Source: an uncultured Verrucomicrobiota bacterium (GTDB lineage Bacteria > Verrucomicrobiota > Kiritimatiellia > RFP12 > UBA3636). Taken from it: DNA of 7,016 nucleotides. Of the stretch, positions 1-6,301 are shown one piece after another (the stretch's first letter is position 1; the number at the start of each line of letters is the position of its first letter). The notes under the pieces were generated by a model that was not told the DNA's origin, searched no databases, and saw nothing but the letters and a program-made list of their open reading frames with translations. The DNA lies in NCBI GenBank assembly GCA_946612175.1, contig CAMOEO010000160.1:1-7016 (forward strand). The letters are read 5' to 3'. Position numbers and translations under genes: made by a program.

Positions 1-2163
1 GGGCTCGTGGCGGAACGTGATGTCGTAGGTCGTCCCGCGGAAGCGCTTCACGATGCCGCACTCGGGCCACTGCGCCGGAAGGCACGGATCGAGGCGCAGG
101 CCGTCCGGCGCGGGCTTGAGGCCGAAGATGAAGTTCACGAGCGACTTGAGCAGCCACTGGGCGCTCGCCGTGCGCCAGCTCTGGCCCGGCGTCCCGTAGC
201 GGTAGCCCGTCTGCGGCCCGAAGATCGAGTTGGAGATCATGTAGGGCTCGGACGGGCGCGAGGTGCCGTCGTCGCGCACCGGAAGCATCTGCTGGAGCGT
301 CTCGTAGAGCTTGTCGTTGCGCTTCAGGACCGCCTCCGCGGCGAGCTTCCACGCGAGCGTGTGCAGGTAGATGCCGCCGTTCTCGTGGATGCCCGGCGCC
401 TTGGTGCCGATGTAGCCGATCGAGTTGTCGATGCGGGAGTAGCCCGGCGCCATGACGAGCGTCCCCATCGGGTCGTAGAGGTCCACGTCGATCGCGTGCA
501 GGACCTTGGGCAGGCGCTCGGGCGTGACGACGCCGGAGAGGATGCTCCAGAGCTGCTGGATGAGGAAGACGCGGCCTTCCTCGTTCTCGTCCGAGCCGAG
601 CTTGGTGCCGTCGTCCTTGTAGGCGCAGAGGTAGTGGCCGCCGTCCCACGCGGCGGCGTTGATGATGTCCGCCATCTCGCGGCCGCGTTCGCGCGAGAGC
701 GCGGCGTCGTCCGCGCGGCCGGTCGCCTCGGCGAGGCGGCCGAAGAGGCGGTTCGCGTAGCACCAGGCCATCGAGAGCCAGACGCTGGCGCCGCGGCCCT
801 GGAGGCCGACGGTGTCCATGCAGTCGTTCCAGTCGCCGCCCCAGATGCGGATGAGGCCGTGGAGGCCGCGGAAGTTCCAGAGGAAGTCCATCGCGCGGCG
901 GCAGTGCTCGTAGACGGAGGCCTTCGTGCCGTCGTTGAACGGCACCTCCTCGTCGAGGAATCCGGACTCGAGCCCCAGCTCCATCGCGATGGAGTGCGCG
1001 GCCATCGGGATGCCGACGCAGCAGTCGGCGAAGTTCTTGTCGTTGATCGACCCGCCGAGCACGTTGCGCGGCGCGTAGCCGTTCGAATACTGGTAGGCTA
1101 GCATCCGCTTGAGGTCGCGCGCGGCGAGTTCGGGGTTGAACGCGGCGAGGCAGTCGCAGTCGCTCACGACGTCGCGGTAGCCGAGGCTGCGGACGCGCGC
1201 CCAGCGCGCGCCGAGGACGCAGGCGCGCTCGAGCCACGTGTTGGCGAGGAAGTCGAGGTCGGGGTTCGGCGTGCGGAGACGGACGCCGCCCAGGTCGGCG
1301 TCGGCGCGCGCGGCGGCCGCGTCCGGCTCCACGGCGAGCATCGCCGCGGCGCGCGCGGGCGCCTCGGCGCGGTCCTGGACGAACGAGACGGCGTAGCGAA
1401 ACGAGGCGCGCGCGCCGGGGGCGAGGTCGGCGTCGTTCTGCAGGACGAGGCAGATCTTCTCGCCGCAGCAGTCCGAATTCCGGCAGCGGCCGTCCTCCTG
1501 GAGCGCCTCGGGCTCGGCGAAGTTGCCATAGACGCCGATGAAGGCGTTCTTGCGCGTGTCGAAGCCGGTGCAGGGCGTGTCGCCGGCGAGGAAGACGTAG
1601 GCCTCGGTCTGCTTCGGGCCGCCGAACGCGGCGGCGCCGGTCGCGACGACGCCGTTCAGGGCCGCGTCCCAGCCGGCCGAGCCGGTGTTGTAGCTCTGGA
1701 TGTTGTAGGGGCCGTCGACGTTCGTGCCGTCGTAGGCGATCACGCGGAGGCGGCGCGGGCGGCCCGAGCGGTTCTCCACCGCGACGTCCCAGACCTCGCC
1801 GCAGAGCTCGGGGTGGACGTAGGCCGAGAGGCGCATCGCGATGCCGTCGAATTCGGACTCGACGACGGTGAGGCCCGGCCGGTGCGTGCAGGCGAAGCCC
1901 TCGTACGTGCGCGAGAGCGGGAGGCCGTGGGCGGTCCACCAGCGGCCGGTCTCGGCGTCGACGACGAACATGTGGCGCTCGGTGACGATCGGGAGGCGGC
2001 GACCGAGGTCGTCCTGCGCGAACCCTTCGCCGAAGGCGGTCTGCGAGAAGCAGGTGACGTAGCCGTCGTTGAAGAGATAGTTGTACCAGTTGCGCGGGGT
2101 CTTGGGCGTGGTGACGGTGAACGAGCCGTCCGCGTTGAAGTGTCCGAAGCGGGTGTCTTTCAT
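1..2163 (-). CDS. GH94-family glycoside phosphorylase (cellobiose/chitobiose phosphorylase-like), C-terminus cut by window edge
   Basis: GH94 enzymes cleave a beta-linked disaccharide or oligosaccharide with phosphate, giving an alpha-sugar-1-phosphate in the cytosol. My minus-strand translation gives 721 uninterrupted residues from ATG 2163 to the window edge. The N-terminus (MKDTRFGHFNADGSFTVTTP, then WYNYL at about 26-30) matches the usual GH94 opening, so this start is well supported. There is no signal peptide. The beta-sandwich domain covers roughly 1-280 and includes the GRCRNS segment at about 225-230. The (alpha/alpha)6 catalytic domain follows, with GYRD (328-331), GGDWNDC (442-448; Asp447 of WND is the expected general acid) and HENGGIYLH (593-601; His601 the expected phosphate ligand). 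The end (LDPCLP, then FRGTTYDI) is the start of the terminal beta region, so about 35-80 residues are missing compared with ~800-residue relatives. Several active-site motifs are altered: GYRDVVSD, no DDxxW-type segment near 380, and TASAQW in place of TGTAGW at 665-670. The family is secure; the substrate is not. Confidence 0.93.
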   Translation of the reverse strand, partial: MKDTRFGHFNADGSFTVTTPKTPRNWYNYLFNDGYVTCFSQTAFGEGFAQDDLGRRLPIVTERHMFVVDAETGRWWTAHGLPLSRTYEGFACTHRPGLTVVESEFDGIAMRLSAYVHPELCGEVWDVAVENRSGRPRRLRVIAYDGTNVDGPYNIQSYNTGSAGWDAALNGVVATGAAAFGGPKQTEAYVFLAGDTPCTGFDTRKNAFIGVYGNFAEPEALQEDGRCRNSDCCGEKICLVLQNDADLAPGARASFRYAVSFVQDRAEAPARAAAMLAVEPDAAAARADADLGGVRLRTPNPDLDFLANTWLERACVLGARWARVRSLGYRDVVSDCDCLAAFNPELAARDLKRMLAYQYSNGYAPRNVLGGSINDKNFADCCVGIPMAAHSIAMELGLESGFLDEEVPFNDGTKASVYEHCRRAMDFLWNFRGLHGLIRIWGGDWNDCMDTVGLQGRGASVWLSMAWCYANRLFGRLAEATGRADDAALSRERGREMADIINAAAWDGGHYLCAYKDDGTKLGSDENEEGRVFLIQQLWSILSGVVTPERLPKVLHAIDVDLYDPMGTLVMAPGYSRIDNSIGYIGTKAPGIHENGGIYLHTLAWKLAAEAVLKRNDKLYETLQQMLPVRDDGTSRPSEPYMISNSIFGPQTGYRYGTPGQSWRTASAQWLLKSLVNFIFGLKPAPDGLRLDPCLPAQWPECGIVKRFRGTTYDITFRHEP

Positions 2164-2188
2164 GGGAAAAAGTATGGCATTTCCCCAT
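2162..2188 (-). promoter_or_regulatory. Hairpin that would cover the GH94 start codon in read-through mRNA
   Basis: On the minus strand ATGGGGAAA (2188-2180) can pair with TTTTCCCAT (2170-2162) as nine consecutive base pairs, one of them G-U, around a 9-nt loop. The 3' arm includes the A and U of the start codon at 2163. A transcript reading through from the upstream operon would therefore carry the GH94 start in a stem, while one starting at the local promoter would lack the 5' arm. The pairing is seen directly; a regulatory role is inference. Confidence 0.4.
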
Positions 2189-2199
2189 CCGGCTGTCAA
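2171..2199 (-). promoter_or_regulatory. Sigma70-like promoter for the GH94 gene, probably leaderless
   Basis: Reading the minus strand, a perfect -35 hexamer TTGACA (2199-2194) is followed by a 17-nt spacer and the -10 hexamer CATACT (2176-2171; 4 of 6 consensus positions, including the key A at position 2 and T at position 6). Seven nucleotides (TTTTCCC) then separate the -10 from the ATG at 2163, so transcription would start at or within a base or two of the start codon. There is no purine-rich Shine-Dalgarno in front of this gene, which agrees with a leaderless transcript. The assignment rests on pattern only. Confidence 0.6.
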
Positions 2200-2211
2200 T
2201 CGCGCAGCCGG
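2189..2211. repeat. Perfect 7-9-7 inverted repeat overlapping the GH94 promoter -35 box
   Basis: CCGGCTG (2189-2195) and CAGCCGG (2205-2211) are exact reverse complements around a 9-nt centre. The repeat lies between the stop of the 696-residue protein gene (2255) and the GH94 start, and it contains the TTGACA box (2194-2199). It could be an operator for a repressor, or a hairpin at the 3' end of the upstream transcript. No T-tract follows it directly on the minus strand, so it is not a typical intrinsic terminator. Confidence 0.5.
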
Positions 2212-2254
2212 GTTCTAACCCTTCGCCGTTTCCGCTTCGTGCGCGGATCGCGAG

Positions 2255-4345
2255 TCAGTCCTCCGTGAGCCGCTCCTCGAGCCACTCGCGGCGGAGGCGG
2301 GCGATGTCGTGGTCGACGTTCAGCATCGCGCGGCCGGCGTGGTCCCAGATGTCGGCGACGTCCTCGTCGGTCATGCCGGACTTGACGCGGTCGGCGTAGG
2401 GCCGGATCGAATCGACGAGCGGCTTCACCTTCGCGAGGTAGAACGCCTGGTCGCCCAGTTCCGGGTCGGACCAGATTTCCGCCTGTCCGTTGCGGTTGGC
2501 GGCGAGCGCGGCGTCGAAGACGGCCTTTGCCTTCGGCAGCAGCGCGCGCTCGATGGCGAGGCGCGCGGAGGCGTCGACGCCCGCGAACCTCATCTCGGCG
2601 AAGGAGGAGCGGTTGTGCACGGAGATCGAGCCGCCGAGGCTGCGCCCGCCGTGCGACCAGTTGAGGAACTCGACGTACCACGCCGGCGTCTCCGGCGGCA
2701 TGGAGGCGAAGGCCGCGGCCCACGGGATCCGGAGAAGCGTCGCGACGCCGTCCTCGAGGTACAGGCTCTGGAAGCGGAGGGTCCCGCGCTCCTGCCGCGT
2801 CACGCGGTAGCCGGTGCCGTTGTCGTACTGCGTGGTGAAGCCGTCGTCGGGCTTCGCGTCCTCGCCCGTGCCGAAGAGGAAGCAGTGGTACGGGTCGTCG
2901 ATGCCGGTGGAGACGTAGGACTCGACGCCGGGCGCGCGGGCGAGGCCGGCGCGGATGTCGCCCATGTCGTCGAGATACTGCCGCAGGAGGAACGAGACGC
3001 CGGACGGGTCGCAGAAGGCGAAGAGCTCGGACGGGCGGAAGGTCTCGCCGTTGTCGGTCGTCATCTCGCGTCCGGTCAGCGCGGCGTCGGTCTCGATGAG
3101 GAACTCGAGGTTGTCGCCGTAGCGGTGCGTCAGGAGCGCCTTCGGCGCCTTCTTGTAGAAGTCGGACTCGACGATGCCGCGCACGTCATGCGGCGCGTCG
3201 CCCCACCACGGGCAGGAGAACGACACGGGCCGGCGCGGCGGCACGACCTTCTCGCGCTCCGCCCAGATCCGGCGCGCGCCGGCCTCGTCGCCGCGGGAGA
3301 GGTAGTCGCGCGCCTGCTCGGCGAGAAGCTTCGCGAGCTCGACCTTGTCGTCCGCCTTGCCGATCTCCCGCAGCCACGCGCGGCAGACGTCGATCGCGCG
3401 CCCGGGACCGTCGGCCGCCCGTCGGAAGGCGAGGAACTTCTCCGCGCTGCGGAGCGTGTTGGGGTTGACCCGGTTCGCCTCGTCCTTGGCGCGCTCGACG
3501 ACGCCCTTCGCGTAGGCCTCCCGGCGCGCGGCGAGGTCGCGGCCGGGGAACTGGCCGGCGTAGTCGAAGAGCCGCGTGGCGTCCGGCCGGGCCTCGGCGG
3601 GGAGCGTGTCGACCCAGCCGAGCAGCCATTCGGCGAACGCGGCCTCCTTGAAGGCGGGGTCGGCCTCGCCGCGCCGGACCTGCCAGGCGGCGGCGTCGAA
3701 CGCGGCGCGCGCGCAGCCGGTCTTCGGGTCGGCCGCGACCGCCTCGGCGATCTTCGCCGGGACGCGCTCGCGGAAGAGGTCGGCCGACTTCTCCGCGCAG
3801 AACTTCGCGTAGTCGTTGACGGCGCGTCCCCAGGCGCCGGAGCCGGGCTTGCAGGCGGCGATCGCGGCGAGTCGCTCCTCCTCGGTCGGCTCGCGCTTCT
3901 CCGGCTCGGGGTCGAGCCCCATCGCGCGTCGCAGGTCGGCGCGCCGCGACTCGGCGTAGGCGCGGTCGTCGTCCGAGAGGCCCTCGAACGCGAACGGGCG
4001 CTCGACCTCCGCGAGGGCGCCGGCCTCGTCGCGCGTCGACTCGAGGCGGTACTGCGCCATCTGGCGGCAGATGTCGATGCGCTGGCGGTTGCGGAAGACG
4101 GCGTTCGTGAGCGAGGCGTCGAGCAGCTCGCGCGCGGCGTCGATGCGGTCGTGCCAGTAGTCGGCGAAGCCGCCCTTGAAATCCTGCTGCGCGAGGTCCT
4201 CGGCCTCCTTGCGGAGCGCCTTCCAGGCCTCCTCGCTCGCCTTGATCTCGGCGCGCTCTTTCTCCTGCGCCGCCTTCTCCTCCGGCGTGAGCGCGGAGGC
4301 GAGGCCGGCCGCGAGGACCGCGGCCAGGAACAGAACCTTCTTCAT
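2255..4345 (-). CDS. Exported protein of unknown function: helical N-terminal region plus possible CBM9-like beta domain (696 aa)
   Basis: I do not recognise this as a named family. The start at 4345 is fixed by three things: the strong AAGGAGG six bases upstream, the ATGA overlap with the preceding gene, and a classical Sec signal peptide (MKKVLFLAAVLAAGLASA, predicted cleavage after residue 18). Residues about 20-370 are charged, Ala/Glu/Arg-rich and almost entirely helical in appearance, possibly a TPR-like solenoid, although I see no clean repeat consensus. Residues about 375-590 change character, becoming aromatic- and Gly-rich with beta-type patterning (SCPWWGDAP 377-385, YDNGTGYRV 507-515, LNWSHGGRSLGGSISVH 561-577). 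This layout recalls the CBM9-like beta-sandwich domains often found with DUF4091 proteins, which bind glycans. Residues about 590-696 are helical again. I see no catalytic motif. Tight coupling to the DUF4091 gene suggests a partner protein that binds substrate or acts as a scaffold. An uncharacterised enzyme remains possible. Confidence 0.88.
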   Translation of the reverse strand: MKKVLFLAAVLAAGLASALTPEEKAAQEKERAEIKASEEAWKALRKEAEDLAQQDFKGGFADYWHDRIDAARELLDASLTNAVFRNRQRIDICRQMAQYRLESTRDEAGALAEVERPFAFEGLSDDDRAYAESRRADLRRAMGLDPEPEKREPTEEERLAAIAACKPGSGAWGRAVNDYAKFCAEKSADLFRERVPAKIAEAVAADPKTGCARAAFDAAAWQVRRGEADPAFKEAAFAEWLLGWVDTLPAEARPDATRLFDYAGQFPGRDLAARREAYAKGVVERAKDEANRVNPNTLRSAEKFLAFRRAADGPGRAIDVCRAWLREIGKADDKVELAKLLAEQARDYLSRGDEAGARRIWAEREKVVPPRRPVSFSCPWWGDAPHDVRGIVESDFYKKAPKALLTHRYGDNLEFLIETDAALTGREMTTDNGETFRPSELFAFCDPSGVSFLLRQYLDDMGDIRAGLARAPGVESYVSTGIDDPYHCFLFGTGEDAKPDDGFTTQYDNGTGYRVTRQERGTLRFQSLYLEDGVATLLRIPWAAAFASMPPETPAWYVEFLNWSHGGRSLGGSISVHNRSSFAEMRFAGVDASARLAIERALLPKAKAVFDAALAANRNGQAEIWSDPELGDQAFYLAKVKPLVDSIRPYADRVKSGMTDEDVADIWDHAGRAMLNVDHDIARLRREWLEERLTED

Positions 4346-6198
4346 TTCGTGCCTCCTTCCTTGGTTGCGGCGACGGCCGGCGCCGGGTCGTCGCCGAGCG
4401 CGGCGCGCAGGGCGAGGATCTTCTCGACGATCTCGAGCCGGACGGCATCCAGGTCCATCGTCTCGCCCGGGAGCGTCGCGAGGTACAGGCGCGCCTTGCG
4501 GCCGAGCAGGCGCACGTCGACGTCGTCGCTCGCCGCCGCGCGCTCCGCCAGGTCGAGCAGGTACGAGGCGTAGCGGATGTCGTCGCACGCCTCGCGGAAG
4601 CCGGCGTACTGGATCGTCTCCATCAGGCCCTGGCCGTTCGCGTAGGTCACGACCATCGGGCGGTAGAGGACGTTCGCGCGGTCGTTGAAGCTGCCGACGG
4701 CGAACTCGTAGTTGTAGGCCATCGTCATGCCGTTGAGCCAGCCGAGGAGGCCGTGCTGGCGGCGCGTGAACTGCGGGTTCTCGCTGCCGGTGTGCTGCAT
4801 CGCGTAGAAGCCGATCGGATAGGTGCCGACCTCGCGCCAGGGGCGGGACTTGTCGTACGCCTCGTCGGGCGAGCCCGCCATCGGCTGGAAGCCGTAGGCG
4901 TAGCCGCCCTTGTAGAGCAGGGCCGGATGCCCGGCGCAGCCCATGGCGATGCCGTTGCGCGCGTATTCGCGGAAGAGCTCGCGGTGCGTCGTCACGAACG
5001 CCGCGCCCTGCTCGTCGCCGTGGCCGCAGAGGATCTTCGAGCCGGGGAGGACGCGCGCGTAGAACGCCGCGCACTTCTTCGCCGAGTCCCGCGCGCTGCG
5101 GAGGTGCTTGTAGCTCATCCTCCCGCCGAAGTTCAGGGCGAACCAGGGCACCATGCTGCTGCCGAAGACGACGTCGAGCGGGAAGCCGATCTCGCGCAGC
5201 ATCGGGACGCACCACTCGTTGGACGGACCGATCCACGGCGCGTGGAAGACCGAGTGGTCGTAGAGCGACTGCAGCCACGCGCGGAAGCACGCCTTCGCGC
5301 GCTCCTCGTCGCCGCCGCACTTCTTCGCGAGGCGTTCGAGGTTCGGCATCGCGCCCATGCACGAATGCAGGTACGCCTTGTCGCGCTCCAGGTAGCCCTT
5401 CGGGAGCGGCAGCGAGAACGGCAGCACGCGCACCGCGAGCGGGATGCGCGCAAGCTCTTCGCCCTTGCGCGTCACGGAGACGGAGCCCTTGTAGACGCCG
5501 GGAGCGCAGTCCTTCGGCGGATGGACTGTGAGGAAGAACTGCTTGAACGAGTTCTTCCAGAGCGAGACCGGGAGCAGGCGGTCCGCGTCGGCGAAGCCGG
5601 GATCGTACTGCCAGGGCTCCTCCTTCGGGTTCATCTCCTTCGGGGACGAGATCCAGACCCAGGTGTCCTTGCCGTCCCTGCGGACGCGGGCGTGGTTCGC
5701 GGGGCCGCCCTTCTCCTTCGTGACGCGGATCAGGTTCTCGTCGTGGAGCAGCAGCTCCGGCACGAGCTTGAGGCCGACGTCGTCGAAGTAGCTCGTCCAG
5801 CCGTTGCCGTTCTGGAACCAGCGCTTCACGACGCGCAGGTCGCTGGGCAGGACGAGGTCGACCGAGAGCTCGACGCCGTCGAGGTCGCGGAAGGCGAAGA
5901 GCTCGAACGAGCAGGACTCGAACTCGTCCTGCGCGACGACGCAGCGGACGGTGCCGCCGAGCGCGCCATCGTCGGGCCAGGTGTCGTCGAGGCGCATGAG
6001 GTCGCTCATCGCCGGGACGGCGAAGAACGCGACGTCGCCCTTCTCGCCGGCGGCGCGGAGACGTTTCGCGTTCGCGGGCCTGAGGGTCCTGGCGCGTTCC
6101 TTCTGGGCGTTCCAGACGGTGTCCTCCACGCCGGCGAGCGCCGCACCGGCGGAGAGCGCCGCGACCAGCGCGGCGCAGAGGCGGGGTGACCGTTTCAT
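4342..6198 (-). CDS. Exported DUF4091/GH123-like glycoside hydrolase-type protein (618 aa)
   Basis: This resembles DUF4091 proteins, relatives of GH123 N-acetyl-beta-galactosaminidases that cleave terminal beta-GalNAc by substrate-assisted catalysis. The start MKRSPRLCAALVAALSAGAA at 6198 begins a Sec signal peptide with likely cleavage after ALA (residue 22). The in-frame ATG at 6207 adds only MDG, and an ATG at 6321 would precede the promoter and overlap the neighbouring gene, so 6198 is preferred. Residues about 30-260 look like the N-terminal beta-sandwich (KNSFKQFFLTVHPPKDCAPGVYKG typical of the family). About 265-550 fits a TIM barrel with GHGDEQG at 392-398. The adjacent Asp395-Glu396 matches the catalytic Asp-Glu pair of GH123, but the usual following Pro is Gln. 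REACDDIRYASYLLDL (535-550) matches the conserved DUF4091 ending. The stop overlaps the next start as ATGA. Cys8 is not in a lipobox, so a soluble exported protein is expected. Actual substrate is unknown. Confidence 0.9.
   Translation of the reverse strand: MKRSPRLCAALVAALSAGAALAGVEDTVWNAQKERARTLRPANAKRLRAAGEKGDVAFFAVPAMSDLMRLDDTWPDDGALGGTVRCVVAQDEFESCSFELFAFRDLDGVELSVDLVLPSDLRVVKRWFQNGNGWTSYFDDVGLKLVPELLLHDENLIRVTKEKGGPANHARVRRDGKDTWVWISSPKEMNPKEEPWQYDPGFADADRLLPVSLWKNSFKQFFLTVHPPKDCAPGVYKGSVSVTRKGEELARIPLAVRVLPFSLPLPKGYLERDKAYLHSCMGAMPNLERLAKKCGGDEERAKACFRAWLQSLYDHSVFHAPWIGPSNEWCVPMLREIGFPLDVVFGSSMVPWFALNFGGRMSYKHLRSARDSAKKCAAFYARVLPGSKILCGHGDEQGAAFVTTHRELFREYARNGIAMGCAGHPALLYKGGYAYGFQPMAGSPDEAYDKSRPWREVGTYPIGFYAMQHTGSENPQFTRRQHGLLGWLNGMTMAYNYEFAVGSFNDRANVLYRPMVVTYANGQGLMETIQYAGFREACDDIRYASYLLDLAERAAASDDVDVRLLGRKARLYLATLPGETMDLDAVRLEIVEKILALRAALGDDPAPAVAATKEGGTK
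4352..4358 (-). promoter_or_regulatory. Strong Shine-Dalgarno for the 696-aa exported protein
   Basis: On the minus strand AAGGAGG (4358-4352) lies six nucleotides before ATG 4345. It sits inside the last codons of the upstream gene (…Lys-Glu-Gly-Gly-Thr-Lys-stop). It decides the start of the downstream gene and rules out the much longer in-frame extension back to 5362, which overlaps the DUF4091 coding sequence and has arginine-rich, non-protein-like composition. Confidence 0.85.
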
Positions 6199-6205
6199 GC
6201 CGTCC

Positions 6206-6234
6206 ATTCTACCGCGCCGCCCGTTTGAACGCAA
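6206..6234 (-). promoter_or_regulatory. Sigma70-like promoter for the DUF4091 operon, probably leaderless
   Basis: On the minus strand TAGAAT (6211-6206, 5 of 6 to TATAAT) lies 17 nt downstream of TTGCGT (6234-6229), which keeps only the TTG of the -35 consensus. Seven nucleotides (GGACGGC) separate the -10 from ATG 6198, the same spacing as at the GH94 gene. There is no Shine-Dalgarno upstream of the ATG. The -10 is good and the -35 weak, so an activator may be needed. Confidence 0.5.
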
Positions 6235-6238
6235 TGGT

Positions 6239-6255
6239 CCGAACGGGTCGTTCGG
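6239..6255. repeat. Perfect 7-3-7 inverted repeat upstream of the DUF4091 promoter
   Basis: CCGAACG (6239-6245) and CGTTCGG (6249-6255) are exact reverse complements around GGT. The 17-bp element ends four bases upstream of the proposed -35 box, in the 103-bp gap between the phosphatase stop and the DUF4091 start. Its size and position fit a dimeric regulator's operator or activator site. As RNA it would be a tight 7-bp hairpin with a 3-nt loop, but no U-tract follows, so an intrinsic terminator is less likely. Confidence 0.5.
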
Positions 6256-6301
6256 TTGGCACGGGAGAGGACTTCGAAAGGCGCGCGCCGGCCGGGCACC
6301 G

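Noticed and set aside
7..1101. A 364-codon plus-strand open frame at the left end.
   Set aside because: It is exactly antisense to the GH94 gene, whose minus-strand translation carries clear family motifs throughout this interval.
1164..1529. Short minus-strand open frame of 121 codons.
   Set aside because: It overlaps the GH94 coding sequence in another frame and is Ser/Arg/Ala-rich low-complexity translation.
2309..4573. A 754-codon open frame on the plus strand.
   Set aside because: It lies opposite two supported genes and its translation is dominated by Val, Arg, Glu, Ala, Gly and Leu without domain patterning. In GC-rich genes TTA, CTA and TCA codons are rare, so the opposite strand easily stays open. 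The minus-strand gene has a signal peptide, an SD and a coupled start.
4346..5362. Upstream in-frame extension of the 696-aa protein to an ATG at 5362 (1035 codons).
   Set aside because: The extra 339 residues overlap the DUF4091 gene in another frame, are Arg/Pro-rich, and would bury a perfect signal peptide and SD in mid-protein.
4753..6189. A 478-codon plus-strand open frame.
   Set aside because: It is antisense to the DUF4091/GH123-like gene and has arginine-, valine- and leucine-rich shadow composition with no recognisable motif.
6277..6300. Possible intrinsic terminator after the phosphatase gene (GGTGC pairing with GCGCC, followed by TTT on the minus strand).
   Set aside because: The stem is only about 5 bp with one G-U pair and a long loop, and the T-run is three bases; GC-rich sequence gives such matches by chance.
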